A stretch of DNA of 64,000 nt from Paenibacillus mesophilus (GCF_005938385.1 NZ_VCRA01000012.1:124001-188000), one strand, 5' to 3'. Shown: positions 35,706-45,375, numbered from the stretch's first letter. Numbers and translations: made by a program. Notes: generated by a model not told the origin, from the sequence alone.

Positions 35706-35740
35706 ATCCCGATCTGCCTTAGGGTGGATCGGGATTTTTA
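35706..35740 (+). terminator. Rho-independent terminator
   Basis: A 9-bp stem (ATCCCGATC / GATCGGGAT) followed by TTTTTA, just after the ABC ATPase gene. Confidence 0.85.
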
Positions 35741-36017
35741 TATAAACTCATTGGTTTATAAAAACAATAATAAAAATATAAATCACAAATTGTATTTTCT
35801 CTATTGAAATTCACGATATAGAAACTAAATCCTAATATTCAATTGACAAAATCGAGTTATGACCCTAATATTTAAGTTGAAAAGGGAATTAATGTAAACC
35901 AGTAAATTATAATAAATTATAAACCAATACTAAGCGTCAAGATGCTTGCCTGTTGAATGGTTTGCGCGCCAATGGGTTGCAGGTTCCCTTTTCAATACGA
36001 TTACGGAGGGCGAAGCG
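35741..36017 (+). promoter_or_regulatory. AT-rich control region with promoter and direct repeats
   Basis: About 200 bp much richer in A/T than the neighbouring genes. It holds TTGACA (35843-35848), 17-nt spacer and TAATAT (35866-35871). Two similar 16-17 nt direct repeats, CCTAATATTCAATTGA (35831) and CCTAATATTTAAGTTGA (35864), start 33 bp apart and overlap the -35 and -10 boxes. A 10-bp inverted repeat (TTGGTTTATA, 35751; complement at 35918) frames the region. Confidence 0.6.
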
Positions 36018-38030
36018 ATGAACGACGAACGGCACATCAACCGGAGGAAATTGCTTGCGGCAATCGGAACGGCAGGAAGCGGAGCGTTTCTGTACAATGC
36101 GCTCCAAGGCGTCGGGGGTGGAAGCGGGGTGGTTCAAGCGGTATACGGCGGGGAAAGCGGCGAAGGCTCGAAGAAGGGAATTGTGGCAGCTTCGATACAG
36201 GCTTTGCGAGAGATCGACCGTACGAAAACGATCGGGGTTACTGTGGCGGGATATTACGCGCCAGGGGACGGAGGCGGCGGCTTCTACGCCTTGGATGCTG
36301 CGGACACGACAACTCCAGACAACGGAGGAACCGTTATCGCAGCTGCTGACGGCGGGCGATGGAAATTGTCCGAGGCGGGCATCGTTTCCGTCAAGCAATT
36401 CGGAGCAACCGGCAACGGCGTTTCGGACGACGGAGCTTCAATCCAGGCTGCGGTCCATGCTCTAAGCGGCAAAAGATTGTTTTTCCCGAAAGGCGAATAT
36501 GTGGCGTCCTCGATTGCGATCTCGGCCTCGATCGAATGCTGCGGGGAAGGTCCGGAATCGGTTATCAGGCAGAAAGCGCTGTCGAACCGGAATTTTATTC
36601 AGGTTAGCGGGAGCGGGACGCAGGTTTCCTTCTTCGACATGACGATCGACCAGAACAGCGGCAATCAAACGTACGGACAAGGCAAGTTTGCGCTAAACTG
36701 CACCGCAGCCGGCAACGGCGTGTCGCATCCGGCCATTCTGCATGTCGAACGCGTCCATATGACGAATACGTGCGAAGGGGCGATTCGTTTTCTCGGCGAC
36801 AGGACGGAAGCGAACAGGGAGATGCTTCGCGTCATCCGCTGCCGGTTCACGAACGGCTCGGAAAGCAGATCGAATCCGGCCTACAACACATTCACGATCT
36901 ATATTGCCGACGCGGCCACGGCTGCGATCGACGGATGTCACTTCGAGCATATTCCTTCGGCATCGGGAGAAGGCATTCCGGCCATCTCGATCGCCGGAAC
37001 GAACGTATCGTCGGCGGAATATTCGAAGCTTTCCATTACCGACAATTACATAAGCGGATATGGACGTTTTACGAACGGCAGCGGCATCGGCGCAATCGAT
37101 ATGTATATTTGGTCCCGCAATGTCGTCGTGACCGGCAATCGGCTGGAGAACAGTCATGTAGTGCCTATCCGGGGCAAGGTGAACGCCGACAACATGATCA
37201 TCTCCGGCAACGTGATCCATGGAGTTACCCAGCACATTCTGGCGAGCGGTTCCGGAATCAGTCTCGTGCCGGCCACAGTCGGACCGGTTGCGGGACGATA
37301 CGTGATCGCCGACAACATCGTCAAAGGCAGCGGCTTCAGAGGGATCGAGATTACCGGGACGGCGGACAATAAGCCGTCGTTCGTGGAAGTGTCGGGCAAT
37401 ATTATCGACACCGCCGCCGATATCGGAATTTATATAGGGAACGTCAAGCATTTCACGATCGCGAACAATATGATTTCCGATACCGGCGGAAGCGGCATTA
37501 CGTATACGCTGTGCGAAGGAAACGGCAAAATCGCCGGCAACCTGATCCGGGCTTCCGGAAGCACGGGGATCGGATACGTCGGAGCGCAGAAGAGCTTATG
37601 CTTATCGATTGAAGGCAACATGCTCGACTCGCCCTCGAGTCAAGGGATCGCCGCCGAAAATATCGGCGAGCTGCTTCTCCACGGCAATATCGTGAAAAAC
37701 GTAGTCAGCGTCAACGGTACGCAGAGAGCGTTCCGTATCGGAGGAACGTCCGCGGTGGAGACGGCGAGCATCAAGAACAATGTCGTGAGCGGCCCTGTCG
37801 CAAGCGGAGCGGTCACGTATACGGGGGCGGGCGTTACGACGCTTCAAGAAGCCGGGAACAGCTGGAACGGAGCCGCTAAGTATGGTGCCGCCGCGCCGAC
37901 GACCGGAACGTATGCGCGGGGAGATTTGATGTATCATACAGCGCCCGCGCCTGGAGGCAGCATCGGTTGGGTATGTACGGCGGCGGGATCGCCCGGAACA
38001 TGGAAAGCATTCGGCACGATTGAAGCATAA
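36018..38030 (+). CDS. Tat-exported right-handed beta-helix protein (pectate-lyase-3 type)
   Basis: 670 residues with a twin-arginine signal (INRRKLLAAIGTAGSGAF). Residues ~118-145 show VKQFGATGNGVSDDGASIQA, the opening of Pectate_lyase_3, and later coils such as MIISGNVIHGVTQHI and FTIANNMISDTGGSGITY are parallel beta-helix repeats. GGAGGG selects ATG 36018. Paralogue of the gene at 8378, sharing the signal, a VYGG segment and the linker pattern. It has the AT-rich promoter upstream and is followed by a dehydrogenase and an SBP. Probable lyase or epimerase-like surface enzyme. Confidence 0.85.
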   Translation: MNDERHINRRKLLAAIGTAGSGAFLYNALQGVGGGSGVVQAVYGGESGEGSKKGIVAASIQALREIDRTKTIGVTVAGYYAPGDGGGGFYALDAADTTTPDNGGTVIAAADGGRWKLSEAGIVSVKQFGATGNGVSDDGASIQAAVHALSGKRLFFPKGEYVASSIAISASIECCGEGPESVIRQKALSNRNFIQVSGSGTQVSFFDMTIDQNSGNQTYGQGKFALNCTAAGNGVSHPAILHVERVHMTNTCEGAIRFLGDRTEANREMLRVIRCRFTNGSESRSNPAYNTFTIYIADAATAAIDGCHFEHIPSASGEGIPAISIAGTNVSSAEYSKLSITDNYISGYGRFTNGSGIGAIDMYIWSRNVVVTGNRLENSHVVPIRGKVNADNMIISGNVIHGVTQHILASGSGISLVPATVGPVAGRYVIADNIVKGSGFRGIEITGTADNKPSFVEVSGNIIDTAADIGIYIGNVKHFTIANNMISDTGGSGITYTLCEGNGKIAGNLIRASGSTGIGYVGAQKSLCLSIEGNMLDSPSSQGIAAENIGELLLHGNIVKNVVSVNGTQRAFRIGGTSAVETASIKNNVVSGPVASGAVTYTGAGVTTLQEAGNSWNGAAKYGAAAPTTGTYARGDLMYHTAPAPGGSIGWVCTAAGSPGTWKAFGTIEA

Positions 38031-38070
38031 GAGCGCCTTTTACGAAGTGAAGCATTGCGGAGGGGAAACC

Positions 38071-39066
38071 GTGGAGAGAAAAATAGCGTTACTGATGGAC
38101 CGGGAAAATTTGGACTCGATTTTTGATGCGACACATAGGGAACGGCTTGCCCGGCTAGGCAGCGTCGTGACGGTGACAGAACCGGGAGCGCTTACTCCGG
38201 AACGTAGCGCGGAGCTGATCAAGGATGCCGACATCGCCGTCACCTCGTGGGGATGTCCGCCGCTAAGCGCGGCGATATTGGAGCAGGCGCCTGGCTTGCG
38301 GCTTATTATGCACGCGGCCGGGACGGTGAAGCGGATCGTGACCTCCGATGTAATCGACAGGGGCATTCAAGTAAGCAGCGCGAACACCGAGCTCGGCAGA
38401 AGAGTTGCGGAGACGGCGCTCGGTCTGACGATTGTTTCGCTGAAAAACATTTGGCAGCTTGCCCGGGATTCCCGCGAAGGCGAATTCGGCCGGAACCGGC
38501 ACCGGGTGAAGGAAATGTACGATATTACGGTAGGCGTCATCGGCGCAGGCCAATCGGGCAGACACTATTTGGAGCTGCTGCGTCATTTCCGCGTTCGTCT
38601 TCTTGTCTGCGATCCGGGACTGACTGACGAGCAGATCCGGGAGATGGGGGCGGTCAAGACGACGCTTGCGCAGCTGATGCGCGAGTCCGACGTCGTATCC
38701 GTCCATGCTCCGGCGATTCCGGCTACGGACAAAATGATCAATGCTCCGCTCTTGAAGCAGATGAAGGACGACGCGATCTTGATCAATACGTCCCGCGGGT
38801 CGCTTATCGACGAAGAAGCTTTGGTCGCGGAGCTGAGCAAAGGACGGCTGTGGGCATGTCTGGATGTGACGAATCCGGAGCCGACCGCCCTCGACCATCC
38901 GTTTCGCAGCTTGCCGAACGTAACGTTGATCCCGCATGTCGCCGGGGTGGTGACGAACGGCTTGCGAAGCTTGGGGGAATTTACGGTAAACGAATTGGAA
39001 GCGTTCTCTGAAGGGCGTCCCCTGCAAGGGACGGTTCAGCTGGAGCGGCTTGGTATGCTGGCTTGA
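38071..39066 (+). CDS. D-isomer-specific 2-hydroxyacid dehydrogenase family protein
   Basis: 331 residues. Rossmann motif VGVIGAGQSGRHYLELLRHF and the family signatures KDDAILINTSRGSLIDEEAL and LIPHVAG are clear; the catalytic Arg, Glu and His positions fit ILINTSRG, DVTNPEP and LIPHVAG. GGAGGGG selects GTG 38071. It would reduce or oxidise a 2-hydroxyacid with NAD(P), possibly a sugar-acid derivative from the locus. Upstream gene is the beta-helix protein, downstream an SBP 40 nt away. Confidence 0.88.
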   Translation: MERKIALLMDRENLDSIFDATHRERLARLGSVVTVTEPGALTPERSAELIKDADIAVTSWGCPPLSAAILEQAPGLRLIMHAAGTVKRIVTSDVIDRGIQVSSANTELGRRVAETALGLTIVSLKNIWQLARDSREGEFGRNRHRVKEMYDITVGVIGAGQSGRHYLELLRHFRVRLLVCDPGLTDEQIREMGAVKTTLAQLMRESDVVSVHAPAIPATDKMINAPLLKQMKDDAILINTSRGSLIDEEALVAELSKGRLWACLDVTNPEPTALDHPFRSLPNVTLIPHVAGVVTNGLRSLGEFTVNELEAFSEGRPLQGTVQLERLGMLA

Positions 39067-39106
39067 GCCGGTTCGATCAATTATATAGAAGCGGGAGGGT
39101 CTTCCT

Positions 39107-40438
39107 ATGATCAAGAAAAGCTTATTCGCGGCGGCGCCCATTTGTTTGCTCGGGCTTGTACTTACGGCGTGCGGCGGCAACGAAACGCCCAGCGGCCCGG
39201 CGGCGGAGAAGGCGGAAACGAAGCCGGCCGAACCGAAGAAGGAGCCGTATACGCTGACGATTTTTACCGAAGGGGTTAGGCCGGAAGAATTTAACGCCAG
39301 ATTCAGGGAGCGGCTGGAGAAGAAGTTCCCCCATATTACGTTTCAATACCAAATGTCGGGCACGGGCGCTACGATCAACGATCTCGTGGCGCAGAAAAAA
39401 ATTCCGGATATTATGCGTATCGACGTTCCCGGGATGAAGGCCAAATATTTGGATCTGGGGCTCTCGTACGGTTTGGATTCGCTTGTGAAAACAAGCAAGT
39501 ACGATTTGAAACGGTTCGATCCCGTGTTCATTCAGGAAATGGTGGCTGCGGGACGTACGGGCGAGCTATACGGGCTGCCGGTTCCGCCGTATTTTCCGCT
39601 CGTGCTGTATTACAACAAAACGTTGTTCGACCAGTTCGGCGTGCCGTATCCGAAAGACGGCATGAGCTGGGACGACATTTACGAGCTCGCCAAAAAAATG
39701 ACCCGCAATGAAGGCGGCCAGCAATACCGCGGGTTCAGCGCCAGCGTAACGGGGATGCTTCGCGACAATCCGTACTCGCTGCCGATTCTCGATCCTGCGG
39801 AGGACCGGTTGGCCGATCCGGAGAAGTGGAAAGTGATGTTCACGAATTTGAAGCGGTTCTATGACATTCCGAACAACACGATGGAGAAAAACGCAACCGA
39901 CGAAATCAACGCCTTCGGCAAAGGAAAAGTGGCGATGATGGGCAACCAGCACAACATTTACTTGACGATCCCGCCGGAAATCAACTGGGATATCGTGTCT
40001 TACCCGACACTCGAAGGCGCACCCAAGCTGATGGGGCAGCGGGGCCCCGCCTACTGGGCGATCACGCGGCAGAGCGAGCACAAGGAGGAGGCGTTCCAGG
40101 TCATTGCGGAAATGCTGGCGGACGAAGTGCAACTGGCCGATTCGAAGAACGGCATTCCGACTACACTCCTCAATTCGGACATCAAGAAAGCGCTCGGCCA
40201 GTCCCATCCGGTATACAGCCAAAAAAATATGAAGGCGGTTCATACGTACCCGCCTACAGCGCCGACACCGAAGCGGAAGCCGGAATTGACCGACGTGCTC
40301 GGCCGTACGCAGGAGGCGATCATTTTCGAGGCGTTCCAGAAGGTGGCAAGCAATCAGGAGGATATGAATACGGCGCTGCGGCAGGCGGACGAGAGGCTGA
40401 AGCAGGAAATCGCCCTGGAGAAAAGCAAAAGCAAATAA
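39107..40438 (+). CDS. Extracellular solute-binding lipoprotein, family 1
   Basis: 443 residues. Lipobox LLTAC-type (VLTAC, Cys22), Pro/Lys/Glu-rich linker, binding domain with YNKTLFDQFGVPYPKDGMSW and MTRNEGGQQYRGF, and a C-terminal DMNTALRQADERLKQEI. GGGAGG precedes ATG. Follows the beta-helix protein and dehydrogenase, precedes the GntR-SBP regulator. No permease. Confidence 0.93.
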   Translation: MIKKSLFAAAPICLLGLVLTACGGNETPSGPAAEKAETKPAEPKKEPYTLTIFTEGVRPEEFNARFRERLEKKFPHITFQYQMSGTGATINDLVAQKKIPDIMRIDVPGMKAKYLDLGLSYGLDSLVKTSKYDLKRFDPVFIQEMVAAGRTGELYGLPVPPYFPLVLYYNKTLFDQFGVPYPKDGMSWDDIYELAKKMTRNEGGQQYRGFSASVTGMLRDNPYSLPILDPAEDRLADPEKWKVMFTNLKRFYDIPNNTMEKNATDEINAFGKGKVAMMGNQHNIYLTIPPEINWDIVSYPTLEGAPKLMGQRGPAYWAITRQSEHKEEAFQVIAEMLADEVQLADSKNGIPTTLLNSDIKKALGQSHPVYSQKNMKAVHTYPPTAPTPKRKPELTDVLGRTQEAIIFEAFQKVASNQEDMNTALRQADERLKQEIALEKSKSK

Positions 40439-40488
40439 GGACCTGCGTGCGGGGATATTCCCTTGTCATTCCTGCGATCATCGTGTAT

Positions 40489-40503
40489 TTTGTTTGTAAC
40501 AAA
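40489..40503. promoter_or_regulatory. Candidate autoregulatory operator
   Basis: TTTGTT and AACAAA arms around TGT lie 23 nt before the GntR-SBP start. GntR-family regulators often bind such short inverted repeats near their own gene; assignment is by position only. Confidence 0.35.
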
Positions 40504-40525
40504 TCAAATGAAGTGGTGGGGTAAG

Positions 40526-41920
40526 ATGGAGGAGCAGTCGGGCCGTAAACATTTCCGCGAGCGGATGGAGAGCATGGTGCGTACGATACGCGACGAAATT
40601 CGGACGGGGAAGCTGAAGGACGGAGATTTCCTGCCTTCGGAAAAAGCTTACGCCAAGGCTTATCAGTTGAGCAATAAATCGGTGCGGCAGGGGCTCGACA
40701 TTCTCGTATCCGAACGGCTCGTGGAGAAAATTCCGCGCGTCGGCAACAAAATCGTCCGTCAGGCAGCCGAAGCCCGTACGACGATCAAGCTCGGCTACTA
40801 TACGTCGCTGCTTGAACAAGCCGCTCTCGATACGCTGATCGAGCAGTTTCATGAGCGGCACCCGGACATCCGGGTGGAGCTCGTTCCGCTGCCCTCCTCC
40901 CATACGGTACAGGCTTTGAAGCCGCTGCTTCGCGCCGGCGACGTCGATCTGCTTACGATAAGCGCACCCGGGTTCGCCGATTTCGTGGAGAACGGCGAGG
41001 CGGAGGAGCTCGAGACGCTTGCGCCTGAGCCTCATGTTTATAAATTTTTGACGAAATCGATGAGCTGCAACGGGGAATTGAAGGCGCAGCCGTTCGTATT
41101 CTCGCCCTTGATCCTTTGCTACAACCGAGTCCATCTGCGCAAAATAGACGTGCCGGAGCCGGACAGCGGCTGGAGCTGGGACGACCTGTTCGAGTATTCG
41201 TCCAAGCTGAATGCGGATAACGAGCGGATCGGGTTCTACTTTCACTTCCCGTCGTACAACCGGTGGCCGGTGTTTTTGCTGCAGAGCGGCATGGCGTTTC
41301 ACCGTGACGAGGAAGGCCGCATAGACCTGAGAGGGGACAAGCTGCAGGGCGCCCTGCGGATTTGCCAGCAATTGATCGCGAGGCAGAACCGGTTCCCGCT
41401 TCTATTGTCCGAACACGAGGCGGATGCCGAGAAGCTGTTTTTTGCCGGAAAAGTATCGATGATCATGACGACCTACTTCAGTCTCAACGCGTACCGGCAT
41501 CAGACGCAAGTCAAGTACGACATCGCTCCGCTGCCGTACGGCGGCGATAACCGAACGCTGCTGCTCGCCATCGGCTTGGCCGTAAGCAGCCGATCCGAAC
41601 GAAAGGACAGCGCCAAGCTGCTGCTGGACTTCCTGATGTCCTACCGCTCTCAGCTTATGATCCGGCAAAGCACGCTCAGCATTCCGAGCCTGAAGCCGGC
41701 TGCGGAATGGGCGGGCGTCGAGAAGATGTACCGGCCTTCGCGGTTTCACCTGTACCGCGAGATCATTCCTACCTTCGCTGTGCATAGCACCCTGAAGCTG
41801 AGCATAGAGGAGCTGCAATTGTTTCAGCGGGAAGCAAGGCTGTACTGGTCCGGACTGGAGACGGAGGAGGCGTTGTTGGAGCGGCTTGGCACGATGTTGT
41901 CGCGGACGGGGAGCGTCTGA
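40526..41920 (+). CDS. GntR-type winged-helix regulator fused to a solute-binding-protein domain
   Basis: 464 residues, no signal peptide. Residues ~10-75 form a GntR winged helix (RDEIRTGKLKDGDFLPSEKA, LSNKSVRQGLDIL, LVEKIPRVGNKIV). Residues ~85-460 are an SBP-type fold, with DIRVELVPLP, FSPLILCYNRVHLRKIDVPE and SGWSWDDLFEYSSKLN echoing the lipoproteins' signature. This would be a cytoplasmic sugar sensor that binds DNA. GGTGGGG selects ATG 40526. It lies directly after an SBP gene and probably governs the adjacent operon. Known as an architecture in Paenibacillaceae, ligands largely unknown. Confidence 0.86.
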   Translation: MEEQSGRKHFRERMESMVRTIRDEIRTGKLKDGDFLPSEKAYAKAYQLSNKSVRQGLDILVSERLVEKIPRVGNKIVRQAAEARTTIKLGYYTSLLEQAALDTLIEQFHERHPDIRVELVPLPSSHTVQALKPLLRAGDVDLLTISAPGFADFVENGEAEELETLAPEPHVYKFLTKSMSCNGELKAQPFVFSPLILCYNRVHLRKIDVPEPDSGWSWDDLFEYSSKLNADNERIGFYFHFPSYNRWPVFLLQSGMAFHRDEEGRIDLRGDKLQGALRICQQLIARQNRFPLLLSEHEADAEKLFFAGKVSMIMTTYFSLNAYRHQTQVKYDIAPLPYGGDNRTLLLAIGLAVSSRSERKDSAKLLLDFLMSYRSQLMIRQSTLSIPSLKPAAEWAGVEKMYRPSRFHLYREIIPTFAVHSTLKLSIEELQLFQREARLYWSGLETEEALLERLGTMLSRTGSV

Positions 41921-41939
41921 ATTGGGCGGCAAAAGAGTA

Positions 41940-42135
41940 ATAAGGTACAAATGAACCTTATCGGCGTCGAGAACTTCGTTTGGCGTCGGGATAAGGTACA
42001 TCTGTACCTTATTTGGCGTGTGGAAGTGGAAAAAGCGGGCAGGGCGGGCCAGCGCTGGAGAAATAAGGTACGGATGAACCTTATTGGCGGGGAAGAGGCT
42101 GCTTGGCGTTAGGATAAGGTACATCTGTACATTAA
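41940..42135. repeat. Array of four 22-bp palindromes in two 123-bp tandem units
   Basis: Palindromes at 41940-41961, 41991-42012, 42063-42084 and 42114-42135, consensus ATAAGGTACA-TC-TGTACCTTAT. The second copy has perfect 10-bp arms; the others carry 1-3 changes. Spacing is 51, 72, 51 bp start to start, so the first and second pairs are 123 bp apart. Three copies are followed by a GGCG-containing tail. It fills the 333-bp gap between a GntR-SBP gene and a kinase gene. Confidence 0.75.
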
Positions 42136-42253
42136 AGTGGCTCGTCCGCTTTTTCCTATATATTTCAATATGCAAGACTATGAAATATAATAAGGGCAAA
42201 CCGACCGCGATGCTATGCCGCCTAGGCTTATGGAGAATAAAGAGGGGGATGCC

Positions 42254-45200
42254 GTGCTTCAAAGGGTATTGGCCGTATGTTTGATCGGCTTGATTGCAAT
42301 CTCGTTTATTCCGCTATCCATCGTCTGGAATAACGATAAACGGATGAATGATCTGCAAGTGCGAAACGGCGTCATGGATTTATCCGAATGGAACTATGAA
42401 CAGAATAAGAGAATCAAACTCGACGGAGAATGGGAGTTTTATTGGGACCGGCTGCTGACTTCCGACCGTTTCAAGCAAACAGGCGCGGACAAGCTTTCTC
42501 CTTCCGCCTTCATAAAAGTGCCTTCCCAGTGGAACGGCAAAAGAATCGACGGCAACGTTTTGCCGGCCCACGGTGTCGCCACTTACCGGATGGTGCTGAG
42601 AAACGTACCCTTCGACGGGGTATTTGCTGTGAAAAAGACGAATATCCGTTTCGCGAGTACGGTATATGCAAACGGGTATAAGCTTTTCGACGACGGCAAG
42701 CCTTCCGACAAGGAAGCGGGCTATCGAGCGGGGAACGTCCCCCAAATCGGCTTTTTCCCTTCCGGCAAGGGCGATGTGGAACTTATTGTTCAAGTCGCCA
42801 ATTTCGATTATGCCAATTCGGGCATCCCGGCCTCCCTCTATTTCGGGGAGCAATCCGCGATGATTGCGTACCAGCAGAAAAGCAAGGCGCATGAATTAGG
42901 CACCTTCGCCATTCTCGCCACCCTTGCGCTTATATACGTCATCTGCTTTGCGACGGCCGCCTTGTATCGCAACAAAGACTATTCCTTGCTGTTGTTCGCC
43001 TTGTTTTGCATATTTTACGCGATTTATAACGGGTTGGTCGGCGAACGGGTTTTATTGATGTATATACCGGAAATTTCATTCGAGCTGATGTTTAAAATAA
43101 AGGACGTCTGTTCGATGGCCGGCCTAATCGTTCTGGCCCTCTATTTCTACCATTTGAAGAAAAATATGATTTCCTTGAGATATACGCAATTCGTAATCGT
43201 CGTACTGGGCATCTACGTGGCGATGGTGGCGGTACTGCCCATCCCGGTTTACCAGAAAGTCGAGCCGTTTGTGATCCTCGTATACGAGTCGATGATCTTT
43301 TGGCTGCTGTTCCGAACGGCCTTCCATCATATCAAGAGTGCCGGGAACGAACGTTTGAACTCTTTCCTGCTGTACTTGGCGATTCTATGCTTTGCGCTGT
43401 ATTCGGTAGACTTGATCCTGTTCTCCTTCTCGCTCAAAGAAAATTTGTGGCTCGGGCAGTTTTACATGATCGCCTTCAATCTGATCATCCTCTTTCGGAT
43501 CGTCCTTCGTTTTTTCGAGGCGTATCATACGGTCGATCGGATGAAAAATCAGCTTCTCCGGTTGGACAAGATCAAGGACGATTTTTTGTCCGATACGTCC
43601 CATGAGCTGAAGACGCCTCTGAATGCGATCGTGAACATTACCGATACGATTATAAGGGGGGTAGAAGGGCCGGTTACCGACAAACAAGCACACAATCTCG
43701 CCATCGTCATGGAAAGCGGAAGAAGATTGACGTATCTGGTCAACGAATTGCTCGATTATTCCAAAATGAAGCATGGCGATATCGCGTTGTATCGGAGCCG
43801 TATCGATCTGAAAGCGGTCGTCGATTCGGTGATCCACATTCATCTGTTTCTGCTCGGAGGCAAGCGGGTCGCGCTCGTCAACAAAGTACCGGATCATATC
43901 CCGGAAATCGATGCGGACGGCAACCGCCTGATCCAAATTTTGCACAATCTGATCGGCAATGCGGTCAAGTTCACCGAACATGGCGAGATTTGCGTCAGCG
44001 CCGAGGTAATCCGCGACAAAGTCGAAGTTCGCGTAGCGGATACGGGCATCGGGATTACGGAGCAAATGCGGGAGCGCGTCTTTGATGCATTCGAGCAGGC
44101 GGCAGCGTCAGGAACGGAATATGGCATCGGGACAGGTCTCGGGCTAAGCATTACGAAGAAGCTTGTGGAGCTTCACGGCGGACGCATACGGGTGGACTCG
44201 AGCCCCGGCCAAGGCTCGGTTTTCAGCTTCACGATGCCGTTATCCCCCGCTGCGGGAATAAGCCAAGGACAAGCGGATGAGAGTGAACGGCCGCAGCCGA
44301 AGCTGCCAAACGAAGCAACTATCGTTTATCCGCAATACCCTATCTATATCGCAGGCGAAAAAGAAGAGACCATTCTGGTAGTAGATGACGATTTCGCCAA
44401 TCTGCAGACGATGATCAATTTGTTCAGGCTGGAAGGATATCCGGTCGTTGCCGTGAACCGCGGGCAAATGGCGCTGGATGAGCTGGCTTATAAACCGGAT
44501 TTCTTCCTGATCGTACTGGATATCATGATGCCCGACATGTCCGGCTATGAGGTGCTGAACCGGGTCAGGGAGCGGTTTAGTTCCTTCGAACTGCCCGTGC
44601 TCATGCTGACAGCCAAGAACAGGGCGGACGATATGGCGGTGTCGATGGAAAACGGGGCGAACGACTTCGTCGGTAAACCGTTTGAAGCCGAGGAGCTGAT
44701 GGCTCGCGTCCAAAGCTTGACTCGGCTGAAAGCTTCCGTGAAAACCGCCAAGGACGCGGAATTCGCCTTTTTGCGCTCCCAGATCAACCCTCATTTTTTG
44801 TACAACGCGCTGAATTCCATTGCCGAGCTTTGCGTAGACGAGCCTCGGAGGGCGGAGGAATTGACGCTTCAGCTTTCGCAATATTTGAGGAGCAGCTTCG
44901 ATTTCAAGCAGTTGGATTCATTGACGACGTTGCAAAATGAACTGGGGCTCGTGCAAGCGTACGTTCATATCGAACAGGCGCGTTTTGGCGCCAGATTGCG
45001 GGTGGAGTACGATGTGGATGCGGATCTCGATACCCGGATTCCGCCTCTCATTGTGCAGCCTTTGGTGGAAAATGCCATAAAGCACGGCTTGATGTCTAAT
45101 ATATCGGGCGGAAACGTAATCATATCCGTTAAGGAAGTGCCCAATGCCGGAATTCGCATTGCCGTAGAGGACGACGGATGCGGGATGAGCGAACGGAAGC

Positions 45201-45373
45201 TCGGGGAAGTGCTGCGGCCGAATGCGGAGAACGCAGGCGTTGGGCTTTGGAATATAAGCCGGCGAATCAAGCTTCTGTACGGAAGGAGCATACGGATCGA
45301 AACCGCGGAAGGAAAGGGCACGAAAGTTTCGTTCGACATTCCGGTACCATCGGTAGGGCAGAAGGGAGGTTGA
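42254..45373 (+). CDS. Hybrid sensor kinase with two kinase cores and receiver
   Basis: 1039 residues. Signal anchor at the N-terminus, ectodomain of ~180 residues resembling 7TMR-DISM extracellular domains, then about seven membrane helices (~215-410). HisKA (SDTSHELKTPLNAI, His450) and HATPase with NLIGNAVKFTEHG and GTGLGLSITKKLVELHGG follow. A receiver domain has Asp756 in LDIMMPDMSG. The C-terminus is a LytS-type kinase (His847 in INPHFLYNAL) with a second ATPase. GTG 42254 follows AGAGGGGG at 5 nt. Cotranscribed with the response regulator, whose start is 2 nt after its stop. Confidence 0.9.
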   Translation: MLQRVLAVCLIGLIAISFIPLSIVWNNDKRMNDLQVRNGVMDLSEWNYEQNKRIKLDGEWEFYWDRLLTSDRFKQTGADKLSPSAFIKVPSQWNGKRIDGNVLPAHGVATYRMVLRNVPFDGVFAVKKTNIRFASTVYANGYKLFDDGKPSDKEAGYRAGNVPQIGFFPSGKGDVELIVQVANFDYANSGIPASLYFGEQSAMIAYQQKSKAHELGTFAILATLALIYVICFATAALYRNKDYSLLLFALFCIFYAIYNGLVGERVLLMYIPEISFELMFKIKDVCSMAGLIVLALYFYHLKKNMISLRYTQFVIVVLGIYVAMVAVLPIPVYQKVEPFVILVYESMIFWLLFRTAFHHIKSAGNERLNSFLLYLAILCFALYSVDLILFSFSLKENLWLGQFYMIAFNLIILFRIVLRFFEAYHTVDRMKNQLLRLDKIKDDFLSDTSHELKTPLNAIVNITDTIIRGVEGPVTDKQAHNLAIVMESGRRLTYLVNELLDYSKMKHGDIALYRSRIDLKAVVDSVIHIHLFLLGGKRVALVNKVPDHIPEIDADGNRLIQILHNLIGNAVKFTEHGEICVSAEVIRDKVEVRVADTGIGITEQMRERVFDAFEQAAASGTEYGIGTGLGLSITKKLVELHGGRIRVDSSPGQGSVFSFTMPLSPAAGISQGQADESERPQPKLPNEATIVYPQYPIYIAGEKEETILVVDDDFANLQTMINLFRLEGYPVVAVNRGQMALDELAYKPDFFLIVLDIMMPDMSGYEVLNRVRERFSSFELPVLMLTAKNRADDMAVSMENGANDFVGKPFEAEELMARVQSLTRLKASVKTAKDAEFAFLRSQINPHFLYNALNSIAELCVDEPRRAEELTLQLSQYLRSSFDFKQLDSLTTLQNELGLVQAYVHIEQARFGARLRVEYDVDADLDTRIPPLIVQPLVENAIKHGLMSNISGGNVIISVKEVPNAGIRIAVEDDGCGMSERKLGEVLRPNAENAGVGLWNISRRIKLLYGRSIRIETAEGKGTKVSFDIPVPSVGQKGG

Positions 45374-45375
45374 GC

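Noticed and set aside
41940..42135. CRISPR array
   Set aside because: Repeats are divergent, spacers resemble each other, only four copies, and no cas genes are present.
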